Origin: Streptomyces sp. NBC_00258
GTDB lineage: Bacteria > Actinomycetota > Actinomycetes > Streptomycetales > Streptomycetaceae
NCBI RefSeq assembly: GCF_036182465.1
Contig: NZ_CP108081.1
Span: forward strand, 744,001-808,000
DNA length: 64,000 nucleotides
Direction of reading: 5' to 3'
Shown: in pieces, positions 26,310-35,421 of the stretch
Layout: the number at the start of each line of letters is the position of its first letter
How positions within the stretch are numbered: the first letter of the stretch is position 1
Notes under the pieces: generated by a model
The model's input: only the letters and a program-made list of their open reading frames with translations
Told to the model about the DNA's origin: nothing
Databases searched by the model: none
Position numbers and translations under genes: made by a program

Positions 26310-29081
26310 TCAGGACTTGGTCGCCAGGGTGTCCAGCTCCACGGAGCCGATCTCCTTGCGGGAGGAGATCCCCAACTTCGCGAACACCTTGCGCAGATGC
26401 CATTCGACCGTGTGCGGGCTGAGGAACAGCCGCGCGGCGATCTCCGGATTCGTGAACCCGTCCCGGGCCAGCCGCGCGATCTCGGCCTCCTTCGCGGTGA
26501 ACGTGACCGACGTCGCCGCGGCCCGTCGGCGCACCTTCACCCCGGCAGCCTGCAGTTCCCGTCGCGCGCGCTCCGCGAACGCCTCGGCCCCCGCTTCGCT
26601 GAGCATCTCGTAGGCCTCGCCCAACCGGGATCGCGCGTCCGCCCCTCGCCCTTCTAGGCGCAGCCACTCGCCGTAGCGGAGCCGTGCCCTGGCGCTGTCC
26701 ATGCGAGTCTGGGCCAGGTCGAGCTGCTCGATCGCCTCCCGGTGCAGGGTTTCGGCGGCCGCTCCCTCTGCCACCAGAGCACGGACGGCGGCCGACGTGC
26801 CCAGCGCCCAGGGCACTCTGCTGACCTGGGCCATCTCCTCGATCGTGCGCACCGACTCGGCCACGCGCGCGGTCCGGCCCAGCCGGACCGCCGCCTCGAC
26901 GAGTTCCACCCTGGACTGCAGGGACAGGCCGAGTTCCTGAGGGTTCTCGCAGCCACGCTCGGCGGCGGTGTAGGCCTCCTCGTAGCGGCCGAGGCCGTTG
27001 CAGAGGACCGCCTCCGCCCACTGGGTGGCGGTGATGACCTTGCCCTCGCTCTGGAGGAGACGGTCGTGCGTGACGGCCGCGATCGCCTGCCGGGTCGAGG
27101 CCTCCCTGCCCTTGAAGGGCTCTACGACGAGGGATCCGTAGTGGGCGAAGAAGCTGCTGCCCGTGGCCTCGCCGATCGCATCGGCTTCCACCGTGAGGGA
27201 GTCGGCGGCCCGAAGATCGCCCGCGAACACCCGGTTCGACAGACGCAGCAGGAGAGCGGAGGGCAGCACGGCGAGCGCTCCGTCCTGCCTGGCGAACTCG
27301 ACCAGACGGGCGGAGAGTTCGGACCAGGCGGCGAAGTCCCACACACTGTGTGCCATGCGGCACACGAGCGGAAGCCAGCCCAGGGCGTCCTGCGGTGTGC
27401 GGCGTTCCGTCCGGAAGCCGTTCACGGCGTCGAGGACGAGCGGAGCACCTGCGGAGTACCCCTCGGTGACCATCCGCGAAATGCCGGTCAGCAGGAGATC
27501 CTCGCGGTTGGCCGGGTGGTCGCGGCCCGGCACGCTCAGCACGGCCTCGGCGACGTCGCGGACCCCGCCTGTGGCCAGCCGGCCCGCGGTCAGCGCCGCG
27601 TAGATGGCGTCCCGGTAGGTCTGGCGGGCCAGTCCGGAGTCGTACGGCTGGAGCTGCCGGGCCGCTTCGAGCAGCAGGGGCAGTCCCGCACTGGCGCTCT
27701 GGGCCGCGGACGTGATCTGTCCCCGCAGCAGGTTCGCCCGGCCGGTCCCCACCTCGCCGTGCGGGTTCACGTCCGCCACGCCGACCAGTTCCCGCGCGGT
27801 ATCGTAGGCGCCCGCCTGGAACTTTGCCTGCGCGGCGGCCAGGGTCCTGGCTCCGCGCCGTTCGGCATCGGGGGTGAGCTCGCTGGCCCGGTGCAGGAAG
27901 GCCGCCGCGGCCGCGAGTCCCCCGCGGCGGCGGGCGCGGCCGGCGGAACCCTCGAGTTCCGCGGCCACCGCCTCGTCAGGCTCCGTGGCCGCGCTCGCCA
28001 GGTGCCACACCCGGCGTTCGGGGTCGAGGCTCGCGTCGATCGACTCGGCCAACGCCTGGTGCACGCGGCGCCGTTCCTCGAAGTCGACGGCCCGGTACGC
28101 CGCCGAGCGGACCAGGGGGTGACGGAAGCGGACCCAGGTGCCGAGCGTCAGGAGGCCTGATGCCTCGGCATGGGTGACGGCGATGTCCACCGGGATGTCC
28201 AGGCGTTCGGCGGCCTGCCGCAGCAAGGAGACGTCGCCGACCGGCTCGAGGGCGGCGATGAGCAGCAAGCGTTGTGCCTCGGCGGGGAGTGCCTGGATAC
28301 GGCGGAGATAGCCCGCCTCTATCTGGCCGGCCAGGGGCCGGGCCGTGGGGCCGTCGAAGCCTCCTGCCATCTCCATGGCGGTCAGGCCGCGCGGCAGTTC
28401 GAGCAGGGCCAGCGGGTTTCCACGCGTCTCGGCGACGATCCGGTCCCGTACCCGTGGGTCGAGCGGTCCGGTGACGACCGAGTCGAGGAGTTGTCGGGAA
28501 TCCCGTTCGTTCAGCCCGTGGACGAAGAGTTCGGGCAGGTCGGACAGGATCTCGCGGGAGCCGGACTCGCGGACGGCCAGGACCAGCAGCACCGATTCGG
28601 CGAGCAGCCGGCGCGCGACGAACTCCAGTGTCTGGGACGACACACGGTCCAGCCACTGTGCGTCGTCGACCAGGCACAGCATGGGCTCGTCGCCGGCGGC
28701 CCCAGCCAGCAGGCTCAGCGTGGCCAGCCCGACCAGGAACCGGTCGGGCGCGTCTCCGGCCTGCATCCCGAACGCCGTGCGCAGGGCGGTGCGTTGTGGG
28801 CCGGGGAGATCATCGAGATGGGACAGCAGCGGGGCGCAGAGTTGGTGCAGTCCAGCATAGGACAGTTCCATTTCGGACTGCACGCCGGCCGCCCGTACGA
28901 CACGGAATCCACCGGCCCGGTCGATGAGGTGGTTGAGCAGTTCAGTCTTCCCGATCCCCGCCTCGCCGCGCACCACCACGATGCCGCTGCGACCGTCCCT
29001 GGCCTGCGCGAGCAAGTCGTCGAGGACCCGGCACTCGTCTCGTCTCCCGATGAGCCCGGTCCGAGCCCCACCCCTCACCAT
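26310..29081 (-). CDS. LAL-family LuxR transcription regulator (third copy)
   Basis: A 923-residue paralogue of the other two. Walker A is VVRGEAGIGKTELLNHL near residue 38 and Walker B is MLCLVDDAQWLD near 138. The LuxR helix-turn-helix is FTAKEAEIARLARDGFTNPE with IAARLFLSPHTVEWHLRKVF, followed by a short tail. The ATG at 29081 has AGGAGG at good spacing. No ECF41-type site was found. It may be co-transcribed with the small membrane protein upstream at 29505. Confidence 0.92.
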   Translation of the reverse strand: MVRGGARTGLIGRRDECRVLDDLLAQARDGRSGIVVVRGEAGIGKTELLNHLIDRAGGFRVVRAAGVQSEMELSYAGLHQLCAPLLSHLDDLPGPQRTALRTAFGMQAGDAPDRFLVGLATLSLLAGAAGDEPMLCLVDDAQWLDRVSSQTLEFVARRLLAESVLLVLAVRESGSREILSDLPELFVHGLNERDSRQLLDSVVTGPLDPRVRDRIVAETRGNPLALLELPRGLTAMEMAGGFDGPTARPLAGQIEAGYLRRIQALPAEAQRLLLIAALEPVGDVSLLRQAAERLDIPVDIAVTHAEASGLLTLGTWVRFRHPLVRSAAYRAVDFEERRRVHQALAESIDASLDPERRVWHLASAATEPDEAVAAELEGSAGRARRRGGLAAAAAFLHRASELTPDAERRGARTLAAAQAKFQAGAYDTARELVGVADVNPHGEVGTGRANLLRGQITSAAQSASAGLPLLLEAARQLQPYDSGLARQTYRDAIYAALTAGRLATGGVRDVAEAVLSVPGRDHPANREDLLLTGISRMVTEGYSAGAPLVLDAVNGFRTERRTPQDALGWLPLVCRMAHSVWDFAAWSELSARLVEFARQDGALAVLPSALLLRLSNRVFAGDLRAADSLTVEADAIGEATGSSFFAHYGSLVVEPFKGREASTRQAIAAVTHDRLLQSEGKVITATQWAEAVLCNGLGRYEEAYTAAERGCENPQELGLSLQSRVELVEAAVRLGRTARVAESVRTIEEMAQVSRVPWALGTSAAVRALVAEGAAAETLHREAIEQLDLAQTRMDSARARLRYGEWLRLEGRGADARSRLGEAYEMLSEAGAEAFAERARRELQAAGVKVRRRAAATSVTFTAKEAEIARLARDGFTNPEIAARLFLSPHTVEWHLRKVFAKLGISSRKEIGSVELDTLATKS

Positions 29082-29163
29082 GGCCGCCTCCTGCGGCCAC
29101 GATACCCCGGCGTTCACAGTGCCTGGGGCTGGCTCGAAATCGATGCTCTTCCCGCGGCTCGGG

Positions 29164-29505
29164 TCAGAGGCGCGAACTCACGAGGAGCACCGTGCCCACG
29201 AAGGTCAGCAGGGTCAGGACGGCCACCGCGATGAGCATCCGGCGCATACACCGCAGGAAACGCCAATGGCGGGCCGAGTCGGCCTCGGCGACGCTGTCGG
29301 CGATGTGCTGCGTCACCACCCCGGCGACGTACTTCTGCTCGTCGAGGTACCACTCTTCGATGTCCCTCTTCTGCTGGTGGGTGAGCCCCACCGACTGCGC
29401 GATGAAGGCGGCCACGCGCTGACGGGCGGCACTGAGGTGAGCCTCCCAGTACAGGTAGGCCTCTATGTCGGCCAGCCCGCGAGCGGCCTGCTCTTCCGTG
29501 CTCAT
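29164..29505 (-). CDS. Small protein with C-terminal membrane anchor
   Basis: A 113-residue protein of unknown function. The first 85 residues are helical and charged (YLYWEAHLSAARQRVAAFIA, YLDEQKYVAGVVTQHIAD). A single hydrophobic segment near the end (MLIAVAVLTLLTFVGTVLLV) should anchor it in the membrane with the body in the cytoplasm. The ATG at 29505 is preceded by GGGAG. It lies upstream of the LAL gene at 29081 on the same strand with an 82-base gap. Confidence 0.7.
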   Translation of the reverse strand: MSTEEQAARGLADIEAYLYWEAHLSAARQRVAAFIAQSVGLTHQQKRDIEEWYLDEQKYVAGVVTQHIADSVAEADSARHWRFLRCMRRMLIAVAVLTLLTFVGTVLLVSSRL

Positions 29506-29601
29506 TGATGCGCTCCCGAAGTCGGCGGCCCGGCGCCCGGAGCGAAGCCGGGCCGCGAGGACGGCGCGATGACTCCGACCGCGCCTCGGTATCACGGTGG
29601 C

Positions 29602-30321
29602 TCAACCGGTGGCCTGTACCGCCCCGTCGACCACGCGAGCGACGTCACCGGGACGGGAGACGACGACCGCGTGGGAGGCGTCGACGGTCACGACCGTAGC
29701 CTTCGCGCGTTCGGCCATGAAGATCTGTACCTGGGCCGGGATGTTGCGGTCCTCGGTCGCCACGAGGACCCAGGACGGAATGTCCCTCCAGGCGGGGGCG
29801 GAGGCTCCCTCGGCCAGCGCGGCGTCGGCCACTGGCCGCTGGGTGGCGGCCATGACCGCCGCGGTCGTCTCGGGGACGTCGGCGGCGAACTGCTGGTGGA
29901 ACCTGCTCTCCTCGATGTAGAGATCCGCCACCCGGCTGCCGTCGGGGAGGGCGATCGGCACGGCGCGGAGCGTCTCCCCAAGGGTGCTGCCCGGGAACTT
30001 CCCGGACAGGGCGACCGCGCTCTCCCCTTCGTCCGGCAGAAAGGCCGCGACGAAGACGAGCGCCTTGACCCGGTCGAGTCCGCGTGCGGCGTTGCTGATC
30101 ACCGAACCGCCGTAGGAGTGCCCGACGAGGACCACGGGGCCCGCTATGGACTCCACGAGCTGTCGGACGTAGTCGCTGTCCTTGCTCAGCCCGCGCAGCG
30201 GATTGCTCGCGGATACCACGGAATGGCCGTGGGACTGGAGCCTTTCGACTACGCCGTTCCAACTCGAGGAGTCCGCGAACGCTCCGTGGACGAGGACGAC
30301 GGTCGGCTTCTGTGCACTCAT
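29602..30321 (-). CDS. Alpha/beta hydrolase, cytoplasmic paralogue
   Basis: A 239-residue alpha/beta hydrolase. It has oxyanion segment PTVVLVHGAFADSSSWN near residue 6, nucleophile Ser in VLVGHSYGGSVISNAA near 78 and the catalytic His in VDASHAVVVSRPG near 215. It is a clear paralogue of the secreted hydrolase at 41727, sharing for example SGKFPGSTLG and DIPSWVLVAT-like segments, but has no signal peptide. It is probably an esterase of unknown substrate. The ATG at 30321 follows GAAAGG. A hairpin separates it from the upstream lipase-like gene, so it may have its own promoter, though no ECF41-type site is seen. Confidence 0.88.
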   Translation of the reverse strand: MSAQKPTVVLVHGAFADSSSWNGVVERLQSHGHSVVSASNPLRGLSKDSDYVRQLVESIAGPVVLVGHSYGGSVISNAARGLDRVKALVFVAAFLPDEGESAVALSGKFPGSTLGETLRAVPIALPDGSRVADLYIEESRFHQQFAADVPETTAAVMAATQRPVADAALAEGASAPAWRDIPSWVLVATEDRNIPAQVQIFMAERAKATVVTVDASHAVVVSRPGDVARVVDGAVQATG

Positions 30322-30423
30322 GAAAGGGGCCTTTCATTCAGCCGGTGGCATGCGGCCTGCGCCCTGCGCGTGCCATCGGATGGAGGGCTGTACTGGTTCG
30401 AGGGACGTGCGGTCTTTCGGCGA

Positions 30424-30452
30424 GCGCGGAAAACAGGGATCGTTTTCCGCGC
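30424..30452 (-). terminator. Terminator after the lipase-like gene
   Basis: Perfect 11-base arms (30424-30434 and 30442-30452) flank a seven-base loop, just past the stop of the gene ending at 30470. Confidence 0.75.
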
Positions 30453-30469
30453 CGTTGCCGCGCACGGAA

Positions 30470-31420
30470 TCAATTGGTGCCGAGGGCTTCGCGCAGCACG
30501 TGGACGGCCTGCTCGATCGCCGCGGTGGAGGCCTGGGTTCCGCGGACCGGGTTCAGCATCATGAAGTCGTGCAGCGAGGCGTTGTAGCGGACGCTCGTGG
30601 TCGGCACACCGGCCTGGATCAGCTTGCGCGCGTAGGCCTCGCCCTCGTCGCGCAGCACGTCGTTCTCGTCGACGGCGACGAACGCCGGCGGCAGTCCCCG
30701 GAGCTCCTCCAGGGTCGCGCGCAGCGGAGAGGCGGTGACCTGGTCCCGCTCGGTCGGGTCGGTGGTGTAGGCGTTCCAGAACCACTCCATGGCCTTCGCC
30801 GTCAGGTGCGGCCCGTGGGCGAAGGTGCGGTAGCTCTCGGTGTCCTGCCCCGCGTCGGTGACCGGGTAGTACAGCGACTGGTGCAGGAACCTCACGTCGC
30901 CTCGCTGTTTGGCCAGGTGGGTGAGGGCGGCGCTCATGTTGCCGCCGACGGAGTCCCCGGCGACGACCAGGCGGGAGCCGTCCAACCCCTCGTCGCCGCC
31001 CCGGGCGGTGATCCAGCGGGCTGTGGCGTACGCCTGCTCGATGGCGACCGGGTACTTCGCCTCCGGGGAGCGGTCGTACTCGACGAAGGCCAGGGCGGCC
31101 TTCGCGCCCACGGCGAGTTCGCGCACCAGGCGGTCGTGGGTGCCGGAGTTCCCGAGGATCCAGCCCCCGCCGTGGACGTAAAGGATCACGGGCAGGACGC
31201 CCGTGCTGCCGACGGGCTTGATGATGCGCACACGCACATCGCCGACCTCCGCGGGGACGGTGATCCACTTCTCGTCCACGTCCGGCTTCTCGACCGGTCC
31301 GGACTGGACGTCGTCCAGCAACTTGCGCGCACCTTCGACGCCGAGTTCGTACAGCAGCGGCGGCTTGGCAGTGGCGTCGGCGAATTCCTGCGCGGCGGGT
31401 TCGAGAACGATGTCACTCAT
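30470..31420 (-). CDS. Hormone-sensitive lipase-type esterase
   Basis: A 316-residue alpha/beta hydrolase of the HSL (fold-3) family. The oxyanion-hole motif is VILYVHGGGWILGN near residue 80 and the nucleophile Ser is in LVVAGDSVGGNMSAAL near 155. The acidic residue is in PPAFVAVDENDVLRDEG near 250, and the His is in NASLHDFMMLNPV near 285. It is cytoplasmic by sequence and probably hydrolyses short acyl esters. The ATG at 31420 follows AAGGA. It has a promoter with a one-base change at 31470-31496 and a terminator downstream. Confidence 0.91.
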   Translation of the reverse strand: MSDIVLEPAAQEFADATAKPPLLYELGVEGARKLLDDVQSGPVEKPDVDEKWITVPAEVGDVRVRIIKPVGSTGVLPVILYVHGGGWILGNSGTHDRLVRELAVGAKAALAFVEYDRSPEAKYPVAIEQAYATARWITARGGDEGLDGSRLVVAGDSVGGNMSAALTHLAKQRGDVRFLHQSLYYPVTDAGQDTESYRTFAHGPHLTAKAMEWFWNAYTTDPTERDQVTASPLRATLEELRGLPPAFVAVDENDVLRDEGEAYARKLIQAGVPTTSVRYNASLHDFMMLNPVRGTQASTAAIEQAVHVLREALGTN

Positions 31421-31469
31421 GGCACGGTCCTTACGGGCGGTGAGTTCGGGAGGTCTTTCCCTCCCATGA

Positions 31470-31496
31470 GACCGGGCCGGGAGCCATTGTGTGACG
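31470..31496 (-). promoter_or_regulatory. ECF41-type promoter (variant) for the lipase-like gene
   Basis: On the minus strand, CGTCACA (31496-31490), 16 bases, then GGTC (31473-31470). The first base of the upstream element differs from consensus. Confidence 0.7.
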
Positions 31497-31533
31497 CGCC
31501 GGGGAAAGGGATGCGAAATGCACCCCCGGCGGA

Positions 31534-32325
31534 TCACCGGTCGGCTGAAGTCCGGTCCGCATCCGCGGGCTTCGGCAGCAGAAAGCCGTCGATGTACAGG
31601 TCGACGTGCTCGTTGTAGAACGCGGTCAGGCCCGCGATGCGGTGGACGTGGGCCGTCGGGAAGTCGTAGGTCCAGGCGATGTCCTCGTGGGAAGCGGCGT
31701 CACCGTCGAAGGACCAGTAGCTGCTCGTCGTCCCCTTGTACGGACAGCGTGTGACCGTGTCCGAGTGGCGCAACCGGGCCCAGTCGATGGTCGCGGGGTC
31801 GAGGTAGTAGCGGGTCGGCAGGCCGGTCTCGAAGAGCTTGACGCAGTTGTCGGCCTCCGCGAGCACGACTCCGTCCAGCTCGACCCGGACCCTGCTGTTC
31901 GAACGCAGGGCGTCGACACGGGAGTAGGGGCTGCGGGGGTGCACGAAGACCGGCTCGTCCTCTTCGAGCCAGGTGTCCAGTGCTTCCCACTCGAAACGCA
32001 CGGTGTCACGCAGAGCGCCCGGAGCGCCCTCGCCCCAGACCCACACCGCCCCTTCGCGGACCTCCGGTCCGACCTCAAGAGTGTGACGGTGCGCCAGGCC
32101 GGCACCGAGCTGCTCCATGTGTCCGTCGTCGCGGAGCTCCCCGTCGACCAAGTCCTCGACGGGGATGCTGAATTGCGGGTATGCCTGCCATTCCCACACG
32201 TACAGGGCACGGCGGGTGTCGAAGACGACCCGGCCGGCGACCATCCCCCGGATGCGGCGCGGGACGGGTTCGACGTGCCCGATCGGAACGATGAGGCTCG
32301 GATGCAGAACACTTTCGGTTGCCAT
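31534..32325 (-). CDS. DUF427-family protein, two-domain
   Basis: A 263-residue protein with tandem DUF427 domains. The first covers about residues 25-110 (VFDTRRALYVWEWQAYPQFS). The second spans about 130-240 and has the characteristic TVTRCPYKGTTSSYWSFDGD segment. Its molecular function is not established. The ATG at 32325 follows AAGGTGATC. No minus-strand ECF41-type site was found in the gap to the AhpD-like gene. It lies downstream of no close co-directional gene, so its promoter is unidentified. Confidence 0.85.
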   Translation of the reverse strand: MATESVLHPSLIVPIGHVEPVPRRIRGMVAGRVVFDTRRALYVWEWQAYPQFSIPVEDLVDGELRDDGHMEQLGAGLAHRHTLEVGPEVREGAVWVWGEGAPGALRDTVRFEWEALDTWLEEDEPVFVHPRSPYSRVDALRSNSRVRVELDGVVLAEADNCVKLFETGLPTRYYLDPATIDWARLRHSDTVTRCPYKGTTSSYWSFDGDAASHEDIAWTYDFPTAHVHRIAGLTAFYNEHVDLYIDGFLLPKPADADRTSADR

Positions 32326-32457
32326 GGTGATCACCTTGTATTCGCTGACGGTGTGCCGTGATGCTATCGGGCTGTGTACGGCCGCCCGGACGTGGTGCCT
32401 GGTACCAGCATCTTCACACGGTGTCACACCGCTATCCCGGTGAACCGGGACCCGCGG

Positions 32458-32484
32458 TGTCACAGATCCGGCAGGTTCCCGGTC
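32458..32484 (+). promoter_or_regulatory. ECF41-type promoter for the AhpD-like gene
   Basis: TGTCACA at 32458-32464, 16 bases, GGTC at 32481-32484. A second TGTCACA at 32422-32428 lies 36 bases upstream but has no matching downstream element. Confidence 0.82.
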
Positions 32485-32522
32485 AGTGGACCGTAATTGT
32501 TCCGCACCTGAGGAGATCCCCC

Positions 32523-32993
32523 GTGGAAGCTCGCATCAACTACTTCGGCAACGCGCTCGCCGGCAAGGTCATGAAGCACCTGAACTCGGCCGGAGCGGCG
32601 GTGCACTCGACCCTGCCGGTCGCCACTCAGGAGCTGGTGAAGATCCGTGCCAGTCAGATCAACGGCTGCGGCTTCTGCACCGACATGCACACCAAGGACG
32701 CCACCGCCGCCGGCGAGGAGCAGCAGCGGCTGAACCTGGTGGCAGTGTGGCGCGAGGCGTCGGTCTTCACCGAGGCCGAGCGCGCGGCCCTGGAACTGAC
32801 CGAGCAGGGCACGCGCATCGCGGACGGCTCGGTCGGGGTGTCGGACGACGCCTGGGCGAACGCCGCGAAGCAATACGACGAGGACCAGCTCGCGGCGCTG
32901 ATCTCGTTGATCGCCGTCATCAATGCCTACAACCGCATCAACGTCATCAACCGGCAGCCGGCCGGCGGCTACAAGCCCGGCATGTTCGGCTGA
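32523..32993 (+). CDS. Carboxymuconolactone decarboxylase/AhpD-like protein
   Basis: A 156-residue CMD-family protein. It has the AhpD-type catalytic motif QELVKIRASQINGCGFC then TDMHTKDA near residues 40-65: a Glu, a CxxC pair and a nearby His. This indicates alkylhydroperoxidase-like thiol activity rather than decarboxylation. The GTG at 32523 follows AGGAG. CMD proteins are the best-known genomic partners of ECF41 sigma factors, and this one has an exact ECF41-type promoter. The transporter at 33182 follows after 188 bases, possibly in the same transcript. Confidence 0.92.
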   Translation: MEARINYFGNALAGKVMKHLNSAGAAVHSTLPVATQELVKIRASQINGCGFCTDMHTKDATAAGEEQQRLNLVAVWREASVFTEAERAALELTEQGTRIADGSVGVSDDAWANAAKQYDEDQLAALISLIAVINAYNRINVINRQPAGGYKPGMFG

Positions 32994-33181
32994 GCCGACC
33001 GCTCCGGCCCGGGCGGGCCGGTATCCGTCACCCGGCCACCCCGGCCATCGGCCGGGCGACGGACCCCGGCCCGCCCGGTGTCCGCCCGGTATCCGCTCGC
33101 CCCACTGCACCGACTGCCGCCGTCGCCCGGGTGATCCCCGCCCCGCCGGCCCGTGGTCACCGGACGACGCCAGGACACGAC

Positions 33182-34732
33182 ATGAAGCACTCTCCCGCCA
33201 CGGACGGCGCCGCCCCTGTTCCCGTTCCCTTGCTCCGGATCGCCAGTGCCCGCGGCCGGTGGACCCTGCTGGCCACGGTGCTGGGATCGAGTGTGGTCCT
33301 GCTCGGCTCCACCGTCACCAACGTCGCGCTGCCGCGCATCGGCCGGGACTTCGGCGCCGATCTCGCCGTGCTCCAGTGGACGGTGAACGCTTACATGCTG
33401 GCCCTGGCGGGCCTGATCCTGCTGGGCGGTTCCCTGGGCGACCGACTCGGGCGGCGGCGGGTCTTTGTCGTGGGCGTCGTGTGGTTCGCGGTCGCCTCGC
33501 TGCTGTGCGCTCTCGCGCCGAACGCCGGCACGTTGATCGCCGCCCGGGCGCTGCAGGGCGTCGGCGGCGCGCTGCTCACCCCCGGCTCGCTCGCGATCAT
33601 CGAGGCCTCCTTCCACCCGGACGACCGGCCGCGCGCGATCGGCCTGTGGTCCGGCTTCGGCGGGATCGCGGCGGCCCTCGGACCGTTCCTCGGCGGGTGG
33701 CTGGTCGACGGCCCCGGCTGGCGGTGGACGTTTGTGCTGAGCATCGTCCCGGCGCTGCTGTGCGTGCCCGTCGCGCTGAACCACGTCCCGGAATCCGTGG
33801 GCGGGCTCCGCGAGGACACGGGGGTGGCCACCGGCGCTGCCGGCCGGGGGCGTTGGGCTTTCGACGTACCCGGCGCCGTCCTGGGCGCCCTGGCCCTCGC
33901 CCTGACCACCTACGCGCTGACCGCGGCACGCCACGGTGGGCCGGTGGCCGTCGCCGCGGCAGTCGGCGGCGTCGTCTGCGGCGCCGCCTTCCTCCACGTG
34001 GAGCGGCGCAGCGCCGACCCCATGATGCCGCCGGCGATCTTCTCCTCCCGGCAGTTCACCGCTATAAACCTGATCACCCTGTGCGTCTACGCGAGCACCG
34101 GCGGGTTCTACTTCCTGGCCGCGCTGCAGCTGCAGATCGTCGTCGGGTACTCGGCCCTGGCGGCCGGCGCGGCCATGCTGCCCACCACCGTGCTGATGCT
34201 GCTGTTCTCCTCCGGCTCGGGGGTGCTCGCCCAGCGGCTGGGGCCCCGGCTCCCGCTCACTCTCGGACCGCTGGTGTGCGGCGCGGGCATGCTGATGATG
34301 CTGCGGGTCGGGCCGGGCGCGTCCTACCCGGCCGACGTCCTGCCCGCGCTGGTGGTGATGGGAACCGGCATGGTCGTCCTGGTCGCTCCGCTGACCGTGA
34401 CCCTGCTGTCCTCGGTGGGCGCATCGAACGCCGGGCTGGCCAGCGGCATCAACAACGCCGCGGCGCGGGCGGCCGGGCTGATGGCCGTGGCGGCGCTGCC
34501 GCTCCTGGTCGGGATGGGGCCGGACGCCTACCGGTCGGGCGCCGCCTTCGACGCGTCGTTCCGCAGGGCCATGCCTCTGTGTGCGGGGCTGCTGGCCGTC
34601 GGCGCGGCGCTGGCCTTCGCCCTGTTGCGGCAGACCACTGCGGCCCCACACCGGCCGCAACGTTGGGCCCACGGCGGGCTGTTGGAGCCGCCGCTGGTCT
34701 CCCGCTTCACTCATCACCGATCCGCGAAATGA
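33182..34732 (+). CDS. MFS efflux transporter, DHA2 (14-helix) type
   Basis: A 516-residue drug:H+ antiporter-like protein with about 14 hydrophobic segments. Family signatures are GSTVTNVALPRIGRDFGAD near residue 42, QWTVNAYMLALAGLILLGGS near 65, GDRLGRRRVFVVG near 85 and ALQGVGGALLTPGSLAII near 125. It most likely exports a toxic small molecule. The ATG at 33182 is the start fitting the family N-terminus; its ribosome site is poor. It lies between the AhpD-like and cupin genes on the same strand. Confidence 0.9.
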   Translation: MKHSPATDGAAPVPVPLLRIASARGRWTLLATVLGSSVVLLGSTVTNVALPRIGRDFGADLAVLQWTVNAYMLALAGLILLGGSLGDRLGRRRVFVVGVVWFAVASLLCALAPNAGTLIAARALQGVGGALLTPGSLAIIEASFHPDDRPRAIGLWSGFGGIAAALGPFLGGWLVDGPGWRWTFVLSIVPALLCVPVALNHVPESVGGLREDTGVATGAAGRGRWAFDVPGAVLGALALALTTYALTAARHGGPVAVAAAVGGVVCGAAFLHVERRSADPMMPPAIFSSRQFTAINLITLCVYASTGGFYFLAALQLQIVVGYSALAAGAAMLPTTVLMLLFSSGSGVLAQRLGPRLPLTLGPLVCGAGMLMMLRVGPGASYPADVLPALVVMGTGMVVLVAPLTVTLLSSVGASNAGLASGINNAAARAAGLMAVAALPLLVGMGPDAYRSGAAFDASFRRAMPLCAGLLAVGAALAFALLRQTTAAPHRPQRWAHGGLLEPPLVSRFTHHRSAK

Positions 34733-34774
34733 CCCCCGGCCGGGCTTTCGGCCGGCACCGGCGAACCCGCGCCG

Positions 34775-34806
34775 GTCCTGTCGCAGAGAAGTCCTGTCAC
34801 AGAGAA
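34775..34806 (+). repeat. Tandem 16-base repeat upstream of the cupin gene
   Basis: Two adjacent copies of GTCCTGTCRCAGAGAA (34775-34790 and 34791-34806) differ by one base. Each contains TGTCRCA like the ECF41 upstream element, but no GGTC follows at 16 bases and the cupin ATG is too close. It may be a regulator site or a decayed promoter duplication. Confidence 0.5.
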
Positions 34807-34825
34807 AGAGGAAGAGGAACCTGTT

Positions 34826-35320
34826 ATGTCGTATCTGTATCCGGAACAGAAGTACTGGGGCGAGGACGGGGAGGTCAGCGCCGTCTTCCGGCCTGCCACC
34901 ACACCGCCGAACCTCGGCGAGAGCGGTCCGGGCAAGGACGCCACCCACTACCTGGCGACGACCGCCACCACCCGGGGCGAGTTCGGGCTGTACCGGGTGG
35001 AGATGCGGCCCCGGGCGGGCGGCCCCAAGACGCACTTCCACAAGCGGATCTCCGAATCGTTCTACATCCTGGACGGCACCGTGCGCGTCTTCGACGGTGT
35101 GCAGTGGGTCGACGCCCGCAAGGGGGACTTCCTGCACGTGCCGCAGGGCGGGCTGCACGCCTTCCGGAACGACTCCGACGCCCCGGCCGACATGCTGCTG
35201 CTGTTCACGCCGGGCGCTCCGCGCGAGGAGTACTTCGAGCAGGTGTCGCAGCTGGCGCACGCTTCGGAGGAGGAGCGGGCCGCGTTCTTCGACCGGCACG
35301 ACTCGTACTTCGTGGAGTAG
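34826..35320 (+). CDS. Cupin-domain protein
   Basis: A 164-residue single-domain cupin. The first metal motif is GGPKTHFHKRISESFYILDG near residue 68, and the second is DFLHVPQGGLHAFRNDSDAP near 105. Spare acidic and histidine ligands are present. It is probably a metal-binding oxygenase, isomerase or sensor of unknown substrate. An A/G-rich stretch with GAGG precedes the ATG. It may be co-transcribed with the transporter (93-base gap), and a strong hairpin follows the stop. Confidence 0.87.
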   Translation: MSYLYPEQKYWGEDGEVSAVFRPATTPPNLGESGPGKDATHYLATTATTRGEFGLYRVEMRPRAGGPKTHFHKRISESFYILDGTVRVFDGVQWVDARKGDFLHVPQGGLHAFRNDSDAPADMLLLFTPGAPREEYFEQVSQLAHASEEERAAFFDRHDSYFVE

Positions 35321-35354
35321 CAGCAAGGACCGGGAAAATGGCCAAGTACAAAAA

Positions 35355-35414
35355 GCGGGGCCCTGCGTCCGTGACACCGGTACTCGCCGGGGTGTCACGG
35401 ACGCAGGGCCCCGC
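35355..35414. terminator. Bidirectional terminator between two cupin genes
   Basis: Perfect 24-base arms (35355-35378 and 35391-35414) flank a 12-base loop. The hairpin sits between convergent genes. The arms include CGTGACACC and its complement, a near copy of the promoter element, but no second element follows at the right distance. Confidence 0.85.
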
Positions 35415-35421
35415 GCAGCTG

